A stretch of 12,524 bases of DNA from Brachybacterium sp. (lineage in GTDB: Bacteria > Actinomycetota > Actinomycetes > Actinomycetales > Dermabacteraceae). Of the stretch, positions 6,589-12,524 are shown one piece after another. The stretch covers positions 1-12,524 of the forward strand of contig JAKDNE010000056.1 of assembly GCA_030451965.1 (NCBI GenBank), written 5' to 3'. The number at the start of each line of letters is the position of its first letter. Positions within the stretch are counted from its first letter, which is position 1. The position numbers were made by a program, and so were the translations under genes. Below the pieces are notes generated by a model that was not told the DNA's origin, searched no databases, and saw only the letters and a program-made list of their open reading frames with translations.

Positions 6589-7487
6589 TGTACCCGCTCG
6601 TCCGCGAGCTGGCCGACGACGGGATCCCCGTCACGGTGACGTGTCGGGTACTGAACATCGCGCGCCAGCCCTACTACCGCTGGCTCACCCACCCGGTCAC
6701 CGACGCCGAACTCAAGCAGGCCTATCGCGCCGACGCGTTGTTCGATGCCCACCGCGACGATCCGGAGTTCGGCTACCGGTTCCTGGTCGACGAGGCCAAG
6801 GAAGCCGGCGTGGCAATGGCCGAGCGGACCGCGTGGCGAATCTGCAGCGAGAACAGTTGGTGGTCGGTGTTCGGCAAGCCCAAGCGCGGCAAGGCGAAGA
6901 AGCCCGGCCCGCCGGTGCACGACGACCTGTGCGCTGTGCTCGACAAGCATGGCGTGACTCGACACGAGTTCAAGGCCGATGCTCTCAACGAGTTGTGGCT
7001 CACCGATATCACCGAGCATTGGACGGCCGAAGGCAAGCTCTACTTGTGCGCGATCAAGGACGTTTACTCCAACCGGATCGTGGGCTACTCCATCGACTCA
7101 CGGATGAAGTCCCGGCTGGCCGTTGCGGCGCTCAACAACGCTGTTGGCCGGCGTGGCGATGTCGCTGGGTGTGTGGTCCACAGCGACCGAGGCAGCCAGT
7201 TCCGGTCCCGGAAATTCGTACACGCCCTCAACCGCCACGACCTGGTCGGATCCATGGGCCGCGTCGGCGCATGCGGGGACAACGCGGCCATGGAGTCGTT
7301 CTTCGCCCTGCTGCAGAAGAACGTCCTGGACCGCCGCGGATGGGCGACTCGTGAGGAGCTGAGAATCGCGATCGTGACCTGGATCGAGAGGACCTATCAC
7401 CGACGCCGACGACAGCCCGCCCTCGGACGGTTGACCCCCGTCGAGTTCGAGACCATCATGACCACGCCAGCCACTCAGGCTGCGTGA
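6585..7487 (+). CDS. IS3-family transposase OrfB (DDE integrase core)
   Basis: A 300-residue catalytic part of the transposase. An N-terminal HTH_21-like region (about residues 1-90, with RQPYYRWL and FGYRFLVDEAK) precedes an rve/DDE integrase domain. The catalytic residues are Asp141 (WLTDITEH), Asp201 (VHSDRGSQF) and Glu237 (NAAMESFF). There are 35 residues between the last two, the DD(35)E spacing of the family, and the C-terminal YHRRRRQPALGRLTPVEFE is typical. The ATG at 6585 overlaps the orfA stop, but the functional enzyme is probably the OrfAB fusion made at the heptamer just upstream. The reading frame is intact. Translation of OrfB alone from this ATG is possible, as seen in some IS3 elements. 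Confidence 0.93.
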   Translation: MMYPLVRELADDGIPVTVTCRVLNIARQPYYRWLTHPVTDAELKQAYRADALFDAHRDDPEFGYRFLVDEAKEAGVAMAERTAWRICSENSWWSVFGKPKRGKAKKPGPPVHDDLCAVLDKHGVTRHEFKADALNELWLTDITEHWTAEGKLYLCAIKDVYSNRIVGYSIDSRMKSRLAVAALNNAVGRRGDVAGCVVHSDRGSQFRSRKFVHALNRHDLVGSMGRVGACGDNAAMESFFALLQKNVLDRRGWATREELRIAIVTWIERTYHRRRRQPALGRLTPVEFETIMTTPATQAA

Positions 7488-7494
7488 CCCAATC

Positions 7495-7520
7495 TGTCAC
7501 CTGATCGTGCAGCAGTCCCC
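7495..7520 (+). repeat. Right terminal inverted repeat of the IS3 element
   Basis: Reads TGTCACCT ... CGTGCAGCAGTCCCC and is the complement of the left end apart from three central bases. It begins 8 bp after the orfB stop codon. Confidence 0.85.
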
Positions 7521-7527
7521 GGACACA

Positions 7528-7568
7528 AGCAAACCACCTCGCCCGATGGTCCAGGGAGGTGGTTTGCT
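7528..7568 (-). terminator. Strong hairpin terminator between the MFS gene and the IS
   Basis: A perfect 13-bp stem, AGCAAACCACCTC (7528-7540) with GAGGTGGTTTGCT (7556-7568), around a 15-nt loop. On the minus strand it begins about 30 nt past the MFS stop and is followed by TTGTGT, so it most likely ends the MFS transcript. It lies outside the IS right end and could also stop plus-strand transcription leaving orfB. Confidence 0.75.
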
Positions 7569-7598
7569 AGTCGTTCCGTAGCGGATAGACCGAGGAGG

Positions 7599-9041
7599 TC
7601 AGACCATCGGCGCGTCGTTGCTCTTAGTGTTGCGCGTGCCTAGGCCGATGAGTGCGGCGGCGACAATGGCTATGCTGCCTGCGAGCAGTGCACGACCGAA
7701 ACCTTCGGTTAGCGCCTCCGGAGGCGGTGTGCCGGCCTCGATCAGGTCGGTGGCCCTGGATGTTGCGATCGTGGACAGGATCGCCAGTCCAAGCGCTCCC
7801 CCCAGTTGCATGGAGCTGTTGAGCAGAGCGGCGGCGAGCCCGAGTTTGGACTCCTCTACGCCTGCGTGGGCCGCGTTGGTGACACCCACCAGGACAGACC
7901 CAAGGCCGAGCGACATCAAGATCATCCCGGGGAGCAAATCGGCGAGGTAGCTGCCCTCGACAGGGATCTGGGAGAGAAGGAAGACGCCGATACTGGCGAT
8001 GAGGGCGCCGGCGACGATGAGTGGTCTTGTGCCGACACGCGGGATGAGCTTGGTCGCCGAGCCGGCGCCCAAACCGATGCCGATGGTCACTGGAAGGTAA
8101 GCAAACCCAGTCTTGAGTGCTGAGTAGTTCAATACTTCTTGCATGTAGAGGGTGAGGAAGAAGAACATCGACATAAAACCTGCGATGGCAGTCAATTGGG
8201 TCAGATTGGCTGCAGCCAGCCCAGGCACTCGGAAGATTGACAGCGGCATTAGCGGGTTGGAGTGGCGCTTCTCGTTGACGATGAAGGCGACTAGCAGCAG
8301 TACGGCCGTTCCCAAACGCACGACTGTGGTGATGGAGTCCCAGCCGGAGCCGGGTGCCTCGACGATGCTGTAGACCAGCAACAGCATTCCGGAGGTAGCG
8401 AGTAAGGTGCCGAGCAGGTCGAAACGTTCGCCCGAGGGGCTCCTGCGGTCATCTGGCAGGACCTTGAACATTGCGAGCAGGATGAGCATGCAGACGATGG
8501 GGTTGACCAGCAGGACCGAACGCCATCCGAAGTACTCGGTGAGGATCCCGCCGAGCAGCACTCCGGCGGCAGATGCCAGGCCGACGATCCCGCCCCAGAT
8601 GCCGAGGGCCTTACGCCGGTCGGGGCCCTCCGCGAAGGTCGCGGTCACGGTGGAGAGCGCGGCGGGGAGCATCAGTGCCGCGCCGGCCCCTTGAACCATG
8701 CGAGCCGCGATGAGTGTCTCGGAGTTGTTTGCCAGGCCGCCGAGAAGTGATGCGGCGGCAAATATGACCACACCGACCGCTAAGACCCGGCGGCGGCCGA
8801 TGAGGTCAGCCGCTCTGCCGCCCAACAGCATGAATCCGCCGTAGGTGAGCAGGTAGCCACTGGCGACCCACTGCAGGTTCTGTGGGGTGAAGCCGAGGTC
8901 CCCTTGGATCGAGGGTAGCGCCACGTTGACGATGACGGCGTCGATGAAGTCAAGGAAGGCGATCGCGCACAGGAGTGCCAGGATGAGTTTCCCTGATCGG
9001 CTAGCCAAGGCAGAGGTTTGGACAGGCGTGGTGGTGGTCAT
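7599..9041 (-). CDS. DHA2-family MFS drug exporter (EmrB/QacA type)
   Basis: A 480-residue integral membrane protein with the layout of 14-helix drug:H+ antiporters. Helix 1 carries motif D1 (FLDFIDAVIVNVALPSIQGDLG, about 29-50). Motif A in the loop between helices 2 and 3 is GGRAADLIGRRRVL (74-87). An antiporter motif-C-like stretch (GIVGLASAAGVLLGG, 151-165) is followed by TEYFGWRSVLLVNP. The expected role is proton-driven efflux of hydrophobic or cationic compounds. The frame is open to 9098, but the ATG at 9041 (MTTTTPVQTS) is preferred: GGGAGGGAGA lies about 9 nt upstream, and the longer N-terminus is non-conserved leader sequence. A TetR gene lies upstream in the same direction and is the probable regulator. 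This protein is distinct from the exporter fragment at the left edge. Substrate is unknown. Confidence 0.9.
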   Translation of the reverse strand: MTTTTPVQTSALASRSGKLILALLCAIAFLDFIDAVIVNVALPSIQGDLGFTPQNLQWVASGYLLTYGGFMLLGGRAADLIGRRRVLAVGVVIFAAASLLGGLANNSETLIAARMVQGAGAALMLPAALSTVTATFAEGPDRRKALGIWGGIVGLASAAGVLLGGILTEYFGWRSVLLVNPIVCMLILLAMFKVLPDDRRSPSGERFDLLGTLLATSGMLLLVYSIVEAPGSGWDSITTVVRLGTAVLLLVAFIVNEKRHSNPLMPLSIFRVPGLAAANLTQLTAIAGFMSMFFFLTLYMQEVLNYSALKTGFAYLPVTIGIGLGAGSATKLIPRVGTRPLIVAGALIASIGVFLLSQIPVEGSYLADLLPGMILMSLGLGSVLVGVTNAAHAGVEESKLGLAAALLNSSMQLGGALGLAILSTIATSRATDLIEAGTPPPEALTEGFGRALLAGSIAIVAAALIGLGTRNTKSNDAPMV

Positions 9042-9064
9042 GGACGAACGTCTCCCTCCCGAGT

Positions 9065-9085
9065 GACCCCAGAGAGACCCCAGAG
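9065..9085 (-). repeat. Tandem 10-bp repeat in the MFS leader
   Basis: GACCCCAGAG occurs twice (9065-9074 and 9076-9085) with one base between, about 25-45 nt upstream of the MFS start codon. It could be a regulator half-site array or a chance duplication. Confidence 0.4.
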
Positions 9086-9127
9086 GTTGGAGTCGCATTC
9101 GTCAGACACCATGGGGCCTTGCCCGTG

Positions 9128-9157
9128 ATACTGACCGACCCGAACGTAGATAGTCAA
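9128..9157 (-). promoter_or_regulatory. Candidate promoter of the MFS exporter
   Basis: On the minus strand TTGACT (9157-9152) is followed after 18 bp by CAGTAT (9133-9128). The -35 is near consensus and the -10 partly matches. Transcription would begin about 80 nt before the MFS ATG and run through the tandem repeat at 9065-9085. Confidence 0.4.
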
Positions 9158-9666
9158 GAGAACCAGCGATTTTCAAGTGTGTGATGTCAGATGTAGTCCT
9201 ACTTTGATGTGACCCACAGGCCTAAAGCGCTCGTCGTGCCTAGATAGGTCGCGTGCGTAATGCTGAGTCGGGCACCTCGTGCTACTGATCTCGCTTGTCG
9301 TCAACGTAGTAGGTGAGCTTTCGCGAGCTGGCCGCAGGCGACCTCGGAGAAGCCCGGACATCGCGGACTCTGGTGGCCTGTCGGACCCGCCGGCTAAAGG
9401 CCCTGACGTGACCGGCCAATACATGGTCGCCACCTCCTTCGAGGCCCCGAGTTGAAGTGCTCGTCGACGGCCCATGATGCTTCGGGATCATGTCCGCGAG
9501 GAAGGCAGTGGGGAAGCGGTTGCAAGGCACGGACAGTCAGATCCAACACCTGCCGGCGCAGAACGGGATCAGGCGGTTCGATCAGGACCTCGTGTGCTCG
9601 GCTAGGTAGGTGGCGACTTATGTGTCGACCGACAACGAGAAGACCGTCAGCCGAGCACCCGCGGAC
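9158..9666. other. Gene-poor stretch between the TetR gene and the MFS promoter
   Basis: About 510 bp with no open frame that shows a recognisable protein, a convincing start and ribosome site, or family motifs. On the minus strand a run at about 9610-9510 reads coding-like (HEVLIEPPDPVLRRQVLDL), but it has no usable start and breaks up afterwards across frames. This could be decayed coding sequence. No RNA gene was recognised. Confidence 0.4.
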
Positions 9667-10470
9667 TCAGACGTCGGAGCGTCCCACCAACGATTCGGAA
9701 TCGCCGTTGCTTGCCAATTCCGCGTGAATGACCCCTGCCAGGCGGTCTCGGTCATGGCTGAGGCCCAAGGGCGCAAGTTGCTGCTCCAGCGTTCGCACAA
9801 ACATGGCCCCACAGCTGATAATCCGCGGGTCCTGATGCCCGAAGACTTCCAAAATCACCGCGCCGTAGAGTGACTGCCAAGCGTGCAGAATTGGCCAGAG
9901 CACTCCGCGGTCCACGGCCGGGATCGATGAGGCGTCGATCGGCATCCGCGGTTCCAAGACGACTTCGCGCACGCCCGGCGGAAGGTCGTCCAGATCGGGA
10001 CGCGCCGAACGGAACTTGTTCCAGATCTCGACTAGCATGCCGAGCATGAGACCGCATGAGTGGGAGGAGGCGGGCATTTCGCGACGGATGCAACTCGCAT
10101 CCGCCACCGGGTTGGCGAACACCAGCCTAAACTCGCGCGGTTTGCGGTGTGCCCAGGAGCGGAACGCCATGGTGGCGGCAATCAGCCGACCCGCGGGGTC
10201 GTCATCGTCATAGCGAGCCGACGCCGCAAGGAACTGGGTGGTTACCGACCTGTCGATCTCGAAGGCGACCAGGTCGACCAGGTCGTTGTAGTTCTCGACA
10301 TAGCGGTACAGAGCCGGAGCAGTCATCCCCATTCGGCGGGCGACGGCGCGCAGAGAGAGATCGGTATCCTCGGCGAGGAGTTGACGCGAGGTCGCGACGA
10401 TTTCGGCGAAGCTGGCCTCGCGCTGCCGCGCGCGCCGACTCTGCGGCGCGGAGTGATCCTCCGGGTCCAT
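9667..10470 (-). CDS. TetR/AcrR-family transcriptional regulator
   Basis: A 267-residue DNA-binding regulator. The N-terminal TetR domain begins after a charged leader (RRARQREASFAEIVATSRQLL). Its helix-turn-helix is LSLRAVARRMGMTAPALYRY (about 39-58), followed by VENYNDLVDLVAFEI. The C-terminal ligand-binding part (WAHRKPREFRLVFANPV, later HAWQSLYGAVILEVFGH) resembles the WHG/TetR_C_33 type common in actinobacteria. It is longer than the usual roughly 200 residues, with a hydrophilic tail. The ATG at 10470 lies 6 nt after a TAGGAT box and has no ribosome site, indicating a leaderless transcript. The nearest downstream gene in the same direction is the MFS exporter, so it is probably a ligand-released repressor of that exporter. 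Its operator was not identified. Confidence 0.9.
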   Translation of the reverse strand: MDPEDHSAPQSRRARQREASFAEIVATSRQLLAEDTDLSLRAVARRMGMTAPALYRYVENYNDLVDLVAFEIDRSVTTQFLAASARYDDDDPAGRLIAATMAFRSWAHRKPREFRLVFANPVADASCIRREMPASSHSCGLMLGMLVEIWNKFRSARPDLDDLPPGVREVVLEPRMPIDASSIPAVDRGVLWPILHAWQSLYGAVILEVFGHQDPRIISCGAMFVRTLEQQLAPLGLSHDRDRLAGVIHAELASNGDSESLVGRSDV

Positions 10471-10476
10471 GCTGGA

Positions 10477-10505
10477 ATCCTAAACCGGGTTCGACAGTGG
10501 GTCGA
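10477..10505 (-). promoter_or_regulatory. Leaderless promoter of the TetR gene
   Basis: On the minus strand TCGACC (10505-10500), 17 bp, TAGGAT (10482-10477), then 6 nt to the ATG. This spacing puts the transcription start at or next to the start codon, as in leaderless actinobacterial genes. Confidence 0.5.
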
Positions 10506-10662
10506 TGCATGGCTGGACCAACAACTCGCCCCGCATGTCTCCAAACTTGATACGCGGCGGATTTCCACGGTGAGCCTGCCGGTGTAGGTAGGGGAGGATG
10601 CTGCCGTCGCCCGGTTCGAGCACGATCGTGGTGATCGAGGTGGAGAATGATCCGCGCCGAAC

Positions 10663-10679
10663 CCGAGGACTCCCCTCGG
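10663..10679 (-). terminator. Possible terminator after the 387-residue protein gene
   Basis: CCGAGG-ACTCC-CCTCGG forms a 6-bp GC-rich stem 14 nt beyond the stop codon at 10693. There is no T-run, so it would be a non-canonical hairpin terminator at best. Confidence 0.35.
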
Positions 10680-10692
10680 TGGGCCGCGTCCC

Positions 10693-11856
10693 TCAGCTGT
10701 GGGGGATCCCGGGCACGTGTCGTAGTCCCGCCGCGTGCAGGTCCACGTAGGCGGGCCGCCTGGCTCCGAGTGTGTGCAGCCAGCGCCAGAATGCGCTCTT
10801 GGCGTCCCTAGCCCGCTGTTGGTGTGTGTAGAACCCGGCAAGGCCGAGCGCGTCGTAGATCTCGTTGGTAAAGAGCACCGTTGGGTCGTTCGACGTTGGG
10901 AGATCGACCCATAGTTGCAGCTGGCCTTGTTCGATAAGCAGGGGGTATACCGCGCTCGGTGGCGCTCCCGGCCTAAGTGTGACCGGCGCAAAGCCGTCTG
11001 CTTGCGCTGCTGAGCGGTCCAGGTAGACGCGTGCGTGACGGCTGCCGTGTAGCCACGCCGGGAGCTCTTCTCGCGGCCTGTCCAAGTAGTTCAGCCAGCG
11101 CTCGAGGAGCGGCGACAAGTGTCTGTCAGGGTCGCGCACCTTCTTGCGTCGCCTAAGCACCTGGAAGGTGTCCTCGAGCTCAACAGGGGAGACGAACCAG
11201 TCATGCAGCGGCTGAGGCGCAGGTAGCCCAAGCGGCGGTGCGTCATCGAAGTGGGCTTGCGGGTCTGAGGCTTGTATGCAGAGAGTCACATCACTGACGC
11301 GGCGGGAGGCGATCTGCTCAGCTAGGTCGGGGTCCAGCCCGAGGCCGCTGAGCTCGCGGATAGCGTTACTGGGACCGGTTCCTGCGTATCCGACGTTCAC
11401 GTTTCTGACAGCTACCCAGTCGCCGTCGCGCGTCGAGATAAGCATGTTGGGCACAACCACGACGCCCCCGCTCACCAGGCGGGTCGGGTCGACTCCACTC
11501 ATGTACAGGGGGTCCGCTCTCTCGAAGGACGCCAGAATCCGCGCAAGACCGCCGTGCCGCGAGACATGTTCCTGTAGTTCGGCGCCACTGAGGAGGGGGA
11601 CCCTTGCGAACGGGTCTGCGATCGTGTGGCCACAACGCGCTGCGTTGGCCATCCATTCGGTCATGTGGCTCGGAGAGATGCCAACCATACGCGCAGACTC
11701 GGCTTTGGCTTGGTCGAGTTCATCGCGCAGGAATTTCGCCGTAGCTCCGATTTCAAGCTTGATCTCCTCGACCGCCTGCTGCGTTCGCTCTCGCCGCCGC
11801 CCCAGCGACTCCAGTTCTCGATTGAGTTCGATGCGGGTTGTGTCGTGGTCGGCCAT
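10693..11856 (-). CDS. Unrecognised protein with N-terminal coiled coil and HTH-like segment
   Basis: A 387-residue protein I do not recognise. Residues 1-55 are strongly charged and heptad-like (RELESLGRRRERTQQAVEEI and onward), predicting a coiled coil. A short helix-turn-helix-like segment follows (AESARMVGISPSHMTEWMAN, about 52-71). The remainder is soluble, with hydrophobic strands (SGGVVVVPNMLIST, DWVAVRNVNVGYAG) and a basic segment (VLRRRKKVRDPDRH). No signal peptide, transmembrane helix or catalytic signature is visible. The ATG at 11856 lies 7 nt after a TATGCT box with no ribosome site, suggesting leaderless expression. It is transcribed divergently from the gene leaving the right edge, across a 162-bp region rich in repeats. 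Being a DNA-binding or autoregulated protein is only inference. Coding status is supported by a long open frame with biased GC-rich codons. Confidence 0.75.
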   Translation of the reverse strand: MADHDTTRIELNRELESLGRRRERTQQAVEEIKLEIGATAKFLRDELDQAKAESARMVGISPSHMTEWMANAARCGHTIADPFARVPLLSGAELQEHVSRHGGLARILASFERADPLYMSGVDPTRLVSGGVVVVPNMLISTRDGDWVAVRNVNVGYAGTGPSNAIRELSGLGLDPDLAEQIASRRVSDVTLCIQASDPQAHFDDAPPLGLPAPQPLHDWFVSPVELEDTFQVLRRRKKVRDPDRHLSPLLERWLNYLDRPREELPAWLHGSRHARVYLDRSAAQADGFAPVTLRPGAPPSAVYPLLIEQGQLQLWVDLPTSNDPTVLFTNEIYDALGLAGFYTHQQRARDAKSAFWRWLHTLGARRPAYVDLHAAGLRHVPGIPHS

Positions 11857-11863
11857 GCGTCAG

Positions 11864-11893
11864 AGCATAGACGGCATAGCAACGGCAGAGCAA
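11864..11893 (-). promoter_or_regulatory. Candidate leaderless promoter of the 387-residue protein gene
   Basis: On the minus strand TTGCTC (11893-11888), 18 bp, TATGCT (11869-11864), then 7 nt to the ATG at 11856. The -10 fits the actinobacterial TANNNT pattern; the -35 is weak and lies inside the 11-bp repeat array. Confidence 0.4.
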
Positions 11894-11910
11894 CGGCAGA
11901 GCAACGGCAC
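11878..11910. repeat. Three tandem 11-bp repeats (AGCAACGGCAG)
   Basis: AGCAACGGCAG occurs at 11878-11888 and 11889-11899, followed by AGCAACGGCAC at 11900-11910. The three copies are back to back with a single terminal mismatch. A period of 11 bp is about one helical turn and places the copies on one DNA face. They lie over the -35 region of the leftward gene. They may be binding sites for a regulator, or a slippage-prone microsatellite. Confidence 0.75.
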
Positions 11911-11911
11911 A

Positions 11912-11929
11912 CCGTCGGGTGACCGACGG
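11912..11929. promoter_or_regulatory. Inverted repeat CCGTCGG-GTGA-CCGACGG
   Basis: Perfect 7-bp arms with a 4-nt spacer in the divergent intergenic region. It could be a dimeric regulator operator or an RNA hairpin. It lies next to the 11-bp repeat array. Confidence 0.5.
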
Positions 11930-11965
11930 CACCGATAAGTTATATTATGTCAACTATCGAACGGG

Positions 11966-11985
11966 AAGACTAGTTAATTAGTCTT
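11966..11985. promoter_or_regulatory. Near-perfect 20-bp palindrome overlapping a -35 box (putative operator)
   Basis: AAGACTAGTTAATTAGTCTT is self-complementary at 18 of 20 positions; one central pair (8 and 13) mismatches. It is AT-rich in a GC-rich setting. Its right arm overlaps the first two bases of the TTGACA box of the rightward promoter, so a bound dimer would block RNA polymerase. Confidence 0.6.
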
Positions 11986-12012
11986 GACAAGGTTGCCTGG
12001 TCGGGTGATAGT
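11984..12012 (+). promoter_or_regulatory. Strong leaderless promoter of the right-edge gene
   Basis: TTGACA (11984-11989), 17 bp, GATAGT (12007-12012), then 6 nt to the ATG at 12019. The -35 is perfect and the spacing optimal. The start point coincides with the start codon, and there is no ribosome site. Confidence 0.65.
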
Positions 12013-12018
12013 CGATGC

Positions 12019-12524
12019 ATGAGCGACTCCTCCCCCGCCCCTGCTGCACCACATGTGCGCGAGTTGCAGGTCGTGCGGATCAAACTCGGCAACGAACGCG
12101 CCGCCCCGCAGCCAGACCCGCTTGGCCGGGACCTCATCGGCTACGCGGAAGGCTTGACCACCCACGAGCTGTGGCTCCGCGGCCGCGGAGTCTGGAAGGC
12201 GAAACTGACGACCATCGCGGAAGCCGACCTCGTGCTCCTGGTCGCGGAGGGAACAGTGCAGCTCGTCGGCACCGTGGACGGGGCAAGCTTCCACGACGCC
12301 CGCGTCGCGGTCACCGGCATGCCACTCCCCCACCACCCATTGGTCGGACAGTCCGACCCGCTGCCCAACAACAGCCAGAACCCCATCAAGTACGGCACCA
12401 TCACCACCGCGCCACCCACAGCAGCCATGGCCGAATCGCAGCGTGACCACCACCAGGTCCTCGCTCACGCGATCGAGGTCCTGACGGAAGCCGCCCACCT
12501 GCGGCGGCGCGTCCTGCACCAGCC
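12019..12524 (+). CDS. Unrecognised protein, N-terminal part (runs off right edge)
   Basis: The frame from the ATG at 12019 stays open to the window end (168 codons plus 2 bases) and has no stop here. The translation starts MSDSSPAPAAPHVRELQVVR and includes GRDLIGYAEGLTTHELWLRG, VWKAKLTTIAEADLVLLVAE and GTVQLVGTVDG. The segment from about residue 35 to 95 looks like a compact alpha/beta domain. Codons are strongly GC-biased in the third position, as expected for a real gene in this genome. The start is supported by the well-spaced promoter whose -10 ends 6 nt before it. An ATG at 12015 is in a different frame and is discounted. No membrane segment or signal peptide is visible. I do not recognise the family, and the rest of the protein is outside the window. 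Confidence 0.7.
   Translation, partial: MSDSSPAPAAPHVRELQVVRIKLGNERAAPQPDPLGRDLIGYAEGLTTHELWLRGRGVWKAKLTTIAEADLVLLVAEGTVQLVGTVDGASFHDARVAVTGMPLPHHPLVGQSDPLPNNSQNPIKYGTITTAPPTAAMAESQRDHHQVLAHAIEVLTEAAHLRRRVLHQ

Larger units (their letters stand above)
6225..7520 (+). mobile_element. IS3-family insertion sequence, apparently complete (1296 bp)
   Basis: The element is bounded by imperfect inverted repeats of about 26 bp. The left end (6225-6250) begins GGGGACTGCTGCACG and the right end (7495-7520) is its complement. Both continue, after three mismatched bases, with AGGTGACA, giving 23 matches in 26. Inside are orfA and orfB, overlapping by 4 nt in the -1 frame, as usual for IS3 elements that make an OrfAB transposase by frameshifting. 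The DDE triad is intact, so the element may still be active. No 3- or 4-bp direct repeat is visible at the flanks (CGCG on the left, GGAC on the right). The target duplication may have been lost by recombination, or my boundaries may be a few bases off. Confidence 0.88.

Noticed and set aside
6473..7354. 293-codon plus-strand frame overlapping orfA and orfB
   Set aside because: Arg-rich, low-complexity translation typical of an out-of-frame reading. OrfB in the other frame carries the intact DDE triad.
6221..7524. Target-site duplication of the IS element
   Set aside because: The flanking bases (CGCG on the left, GGAC on the right) do not match. Shifting the ends by one to six bases to gain TG...CA termini also gives no direct repeat.
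9042..9098. Upstream ATG at 9098 as the MFS start
   Set aside because: It would add 19 non-conserved residues encoded by the repeat-containing leader, whereas the ATG at 9041 has a strong ribosome site.
10495..10690. Short minus-strand coding-like run (SITTIVLEPGDGSILPYLH and onward) upstream of the TetR gene
   Set aside because: About 60 codons with no start codon in a sensible context and no recognised family. It overlaps the TetR promoter and the possible terminator hairpin.
11948..11953. Perfect minus-strand TTGACA as -35 for the leftward 387-residue protein gene
   Set aside because: No acceptable -10 lies 16-19 bp downstream on that strand; TAATAT and TATAAC are too close. The TATGCT box next to the ATG fits better.
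11974..12519. 181-codon minus-strand frame at the right edge
   Set aside because: It is opposite the open plus-strand gene, has Gly/Val-rich shadow composition, and would run across the palindrome and promoter of that gene.

Overview
The window reads as high-GC actinobacterial DNA, most likely from the Rhodococcus/Gordonia/Nocardia/Mycobacterium side. The signs are GC-rich codons, several -10 boxes placed 6-7 nt before an ATG (leaderless transcripts), and an IS3-family element of actinobacterial type. The genus cannot be fixed from this sequence alone.

Left half (1-6018, all minus strand): one apparent operon. Read in its own direction it runs: a 610-residue FAD enzyme with flavin-dependent-halogenase signatures (6018-4186), a 142-bp spacer with weak stem-loops, then four consecutive paralogous genes of the DUF1702/UnbL family (4043-3078, 3081-2110, 2116-1136, 1139-177). 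Each of the last three starts inside the end of the gene before it, by 4-7 nt. The operon ends in the window with the first 49 codons of a 14-TM drug-exporter-type MFS protein, cut by the left edge. UnbL/DUF1702 is known mainly as one conserved, function-unknown gene of enediyne polyketide clusters. Here four diverged copies stand together with a halogenase-like oxidoreductase and an exporter, with no enediyne PKS, UnbV or UnbU in view. This is the most unusual content of the window: possibly a specialised-metabolite modification and export module.

Middle (6225-7520, plus strand): a complete IS3-family insertion sequence with imperfect terminal inverted repeats, overlapping orfA and orfB, and a canonical GGGAAAA -1 slippery heptamer just before the orfA stop. 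It lies 207 bp upstream of the FAD gene and may have displaced that operon's original upstream region.

Right of the IS (7521-10505, minus strand): a strong terminator-like hairpin, a DHA2-type MFS exporter (9041-7599), a 625-bp stretch with a candidate promoter but no convincing gene, and a TetR-type regulator (10470-9667) with a leaderless promoter. The TetR protein is the obvious candidate regulator of the exporter.

Right end (10660-12524): two unrecognised divergent genes, a 387-residue coiled-coil/HTH-like protein (minus) and an open-ended gene leaving the window (plus). They share a 162-bp intergenic region dense in regulatory-looking sequence: three 11-bp tandem repeats, two inverted repeats and two putative leaderless promoters. 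No tRNA, rRNA or CRISPR array was seen.
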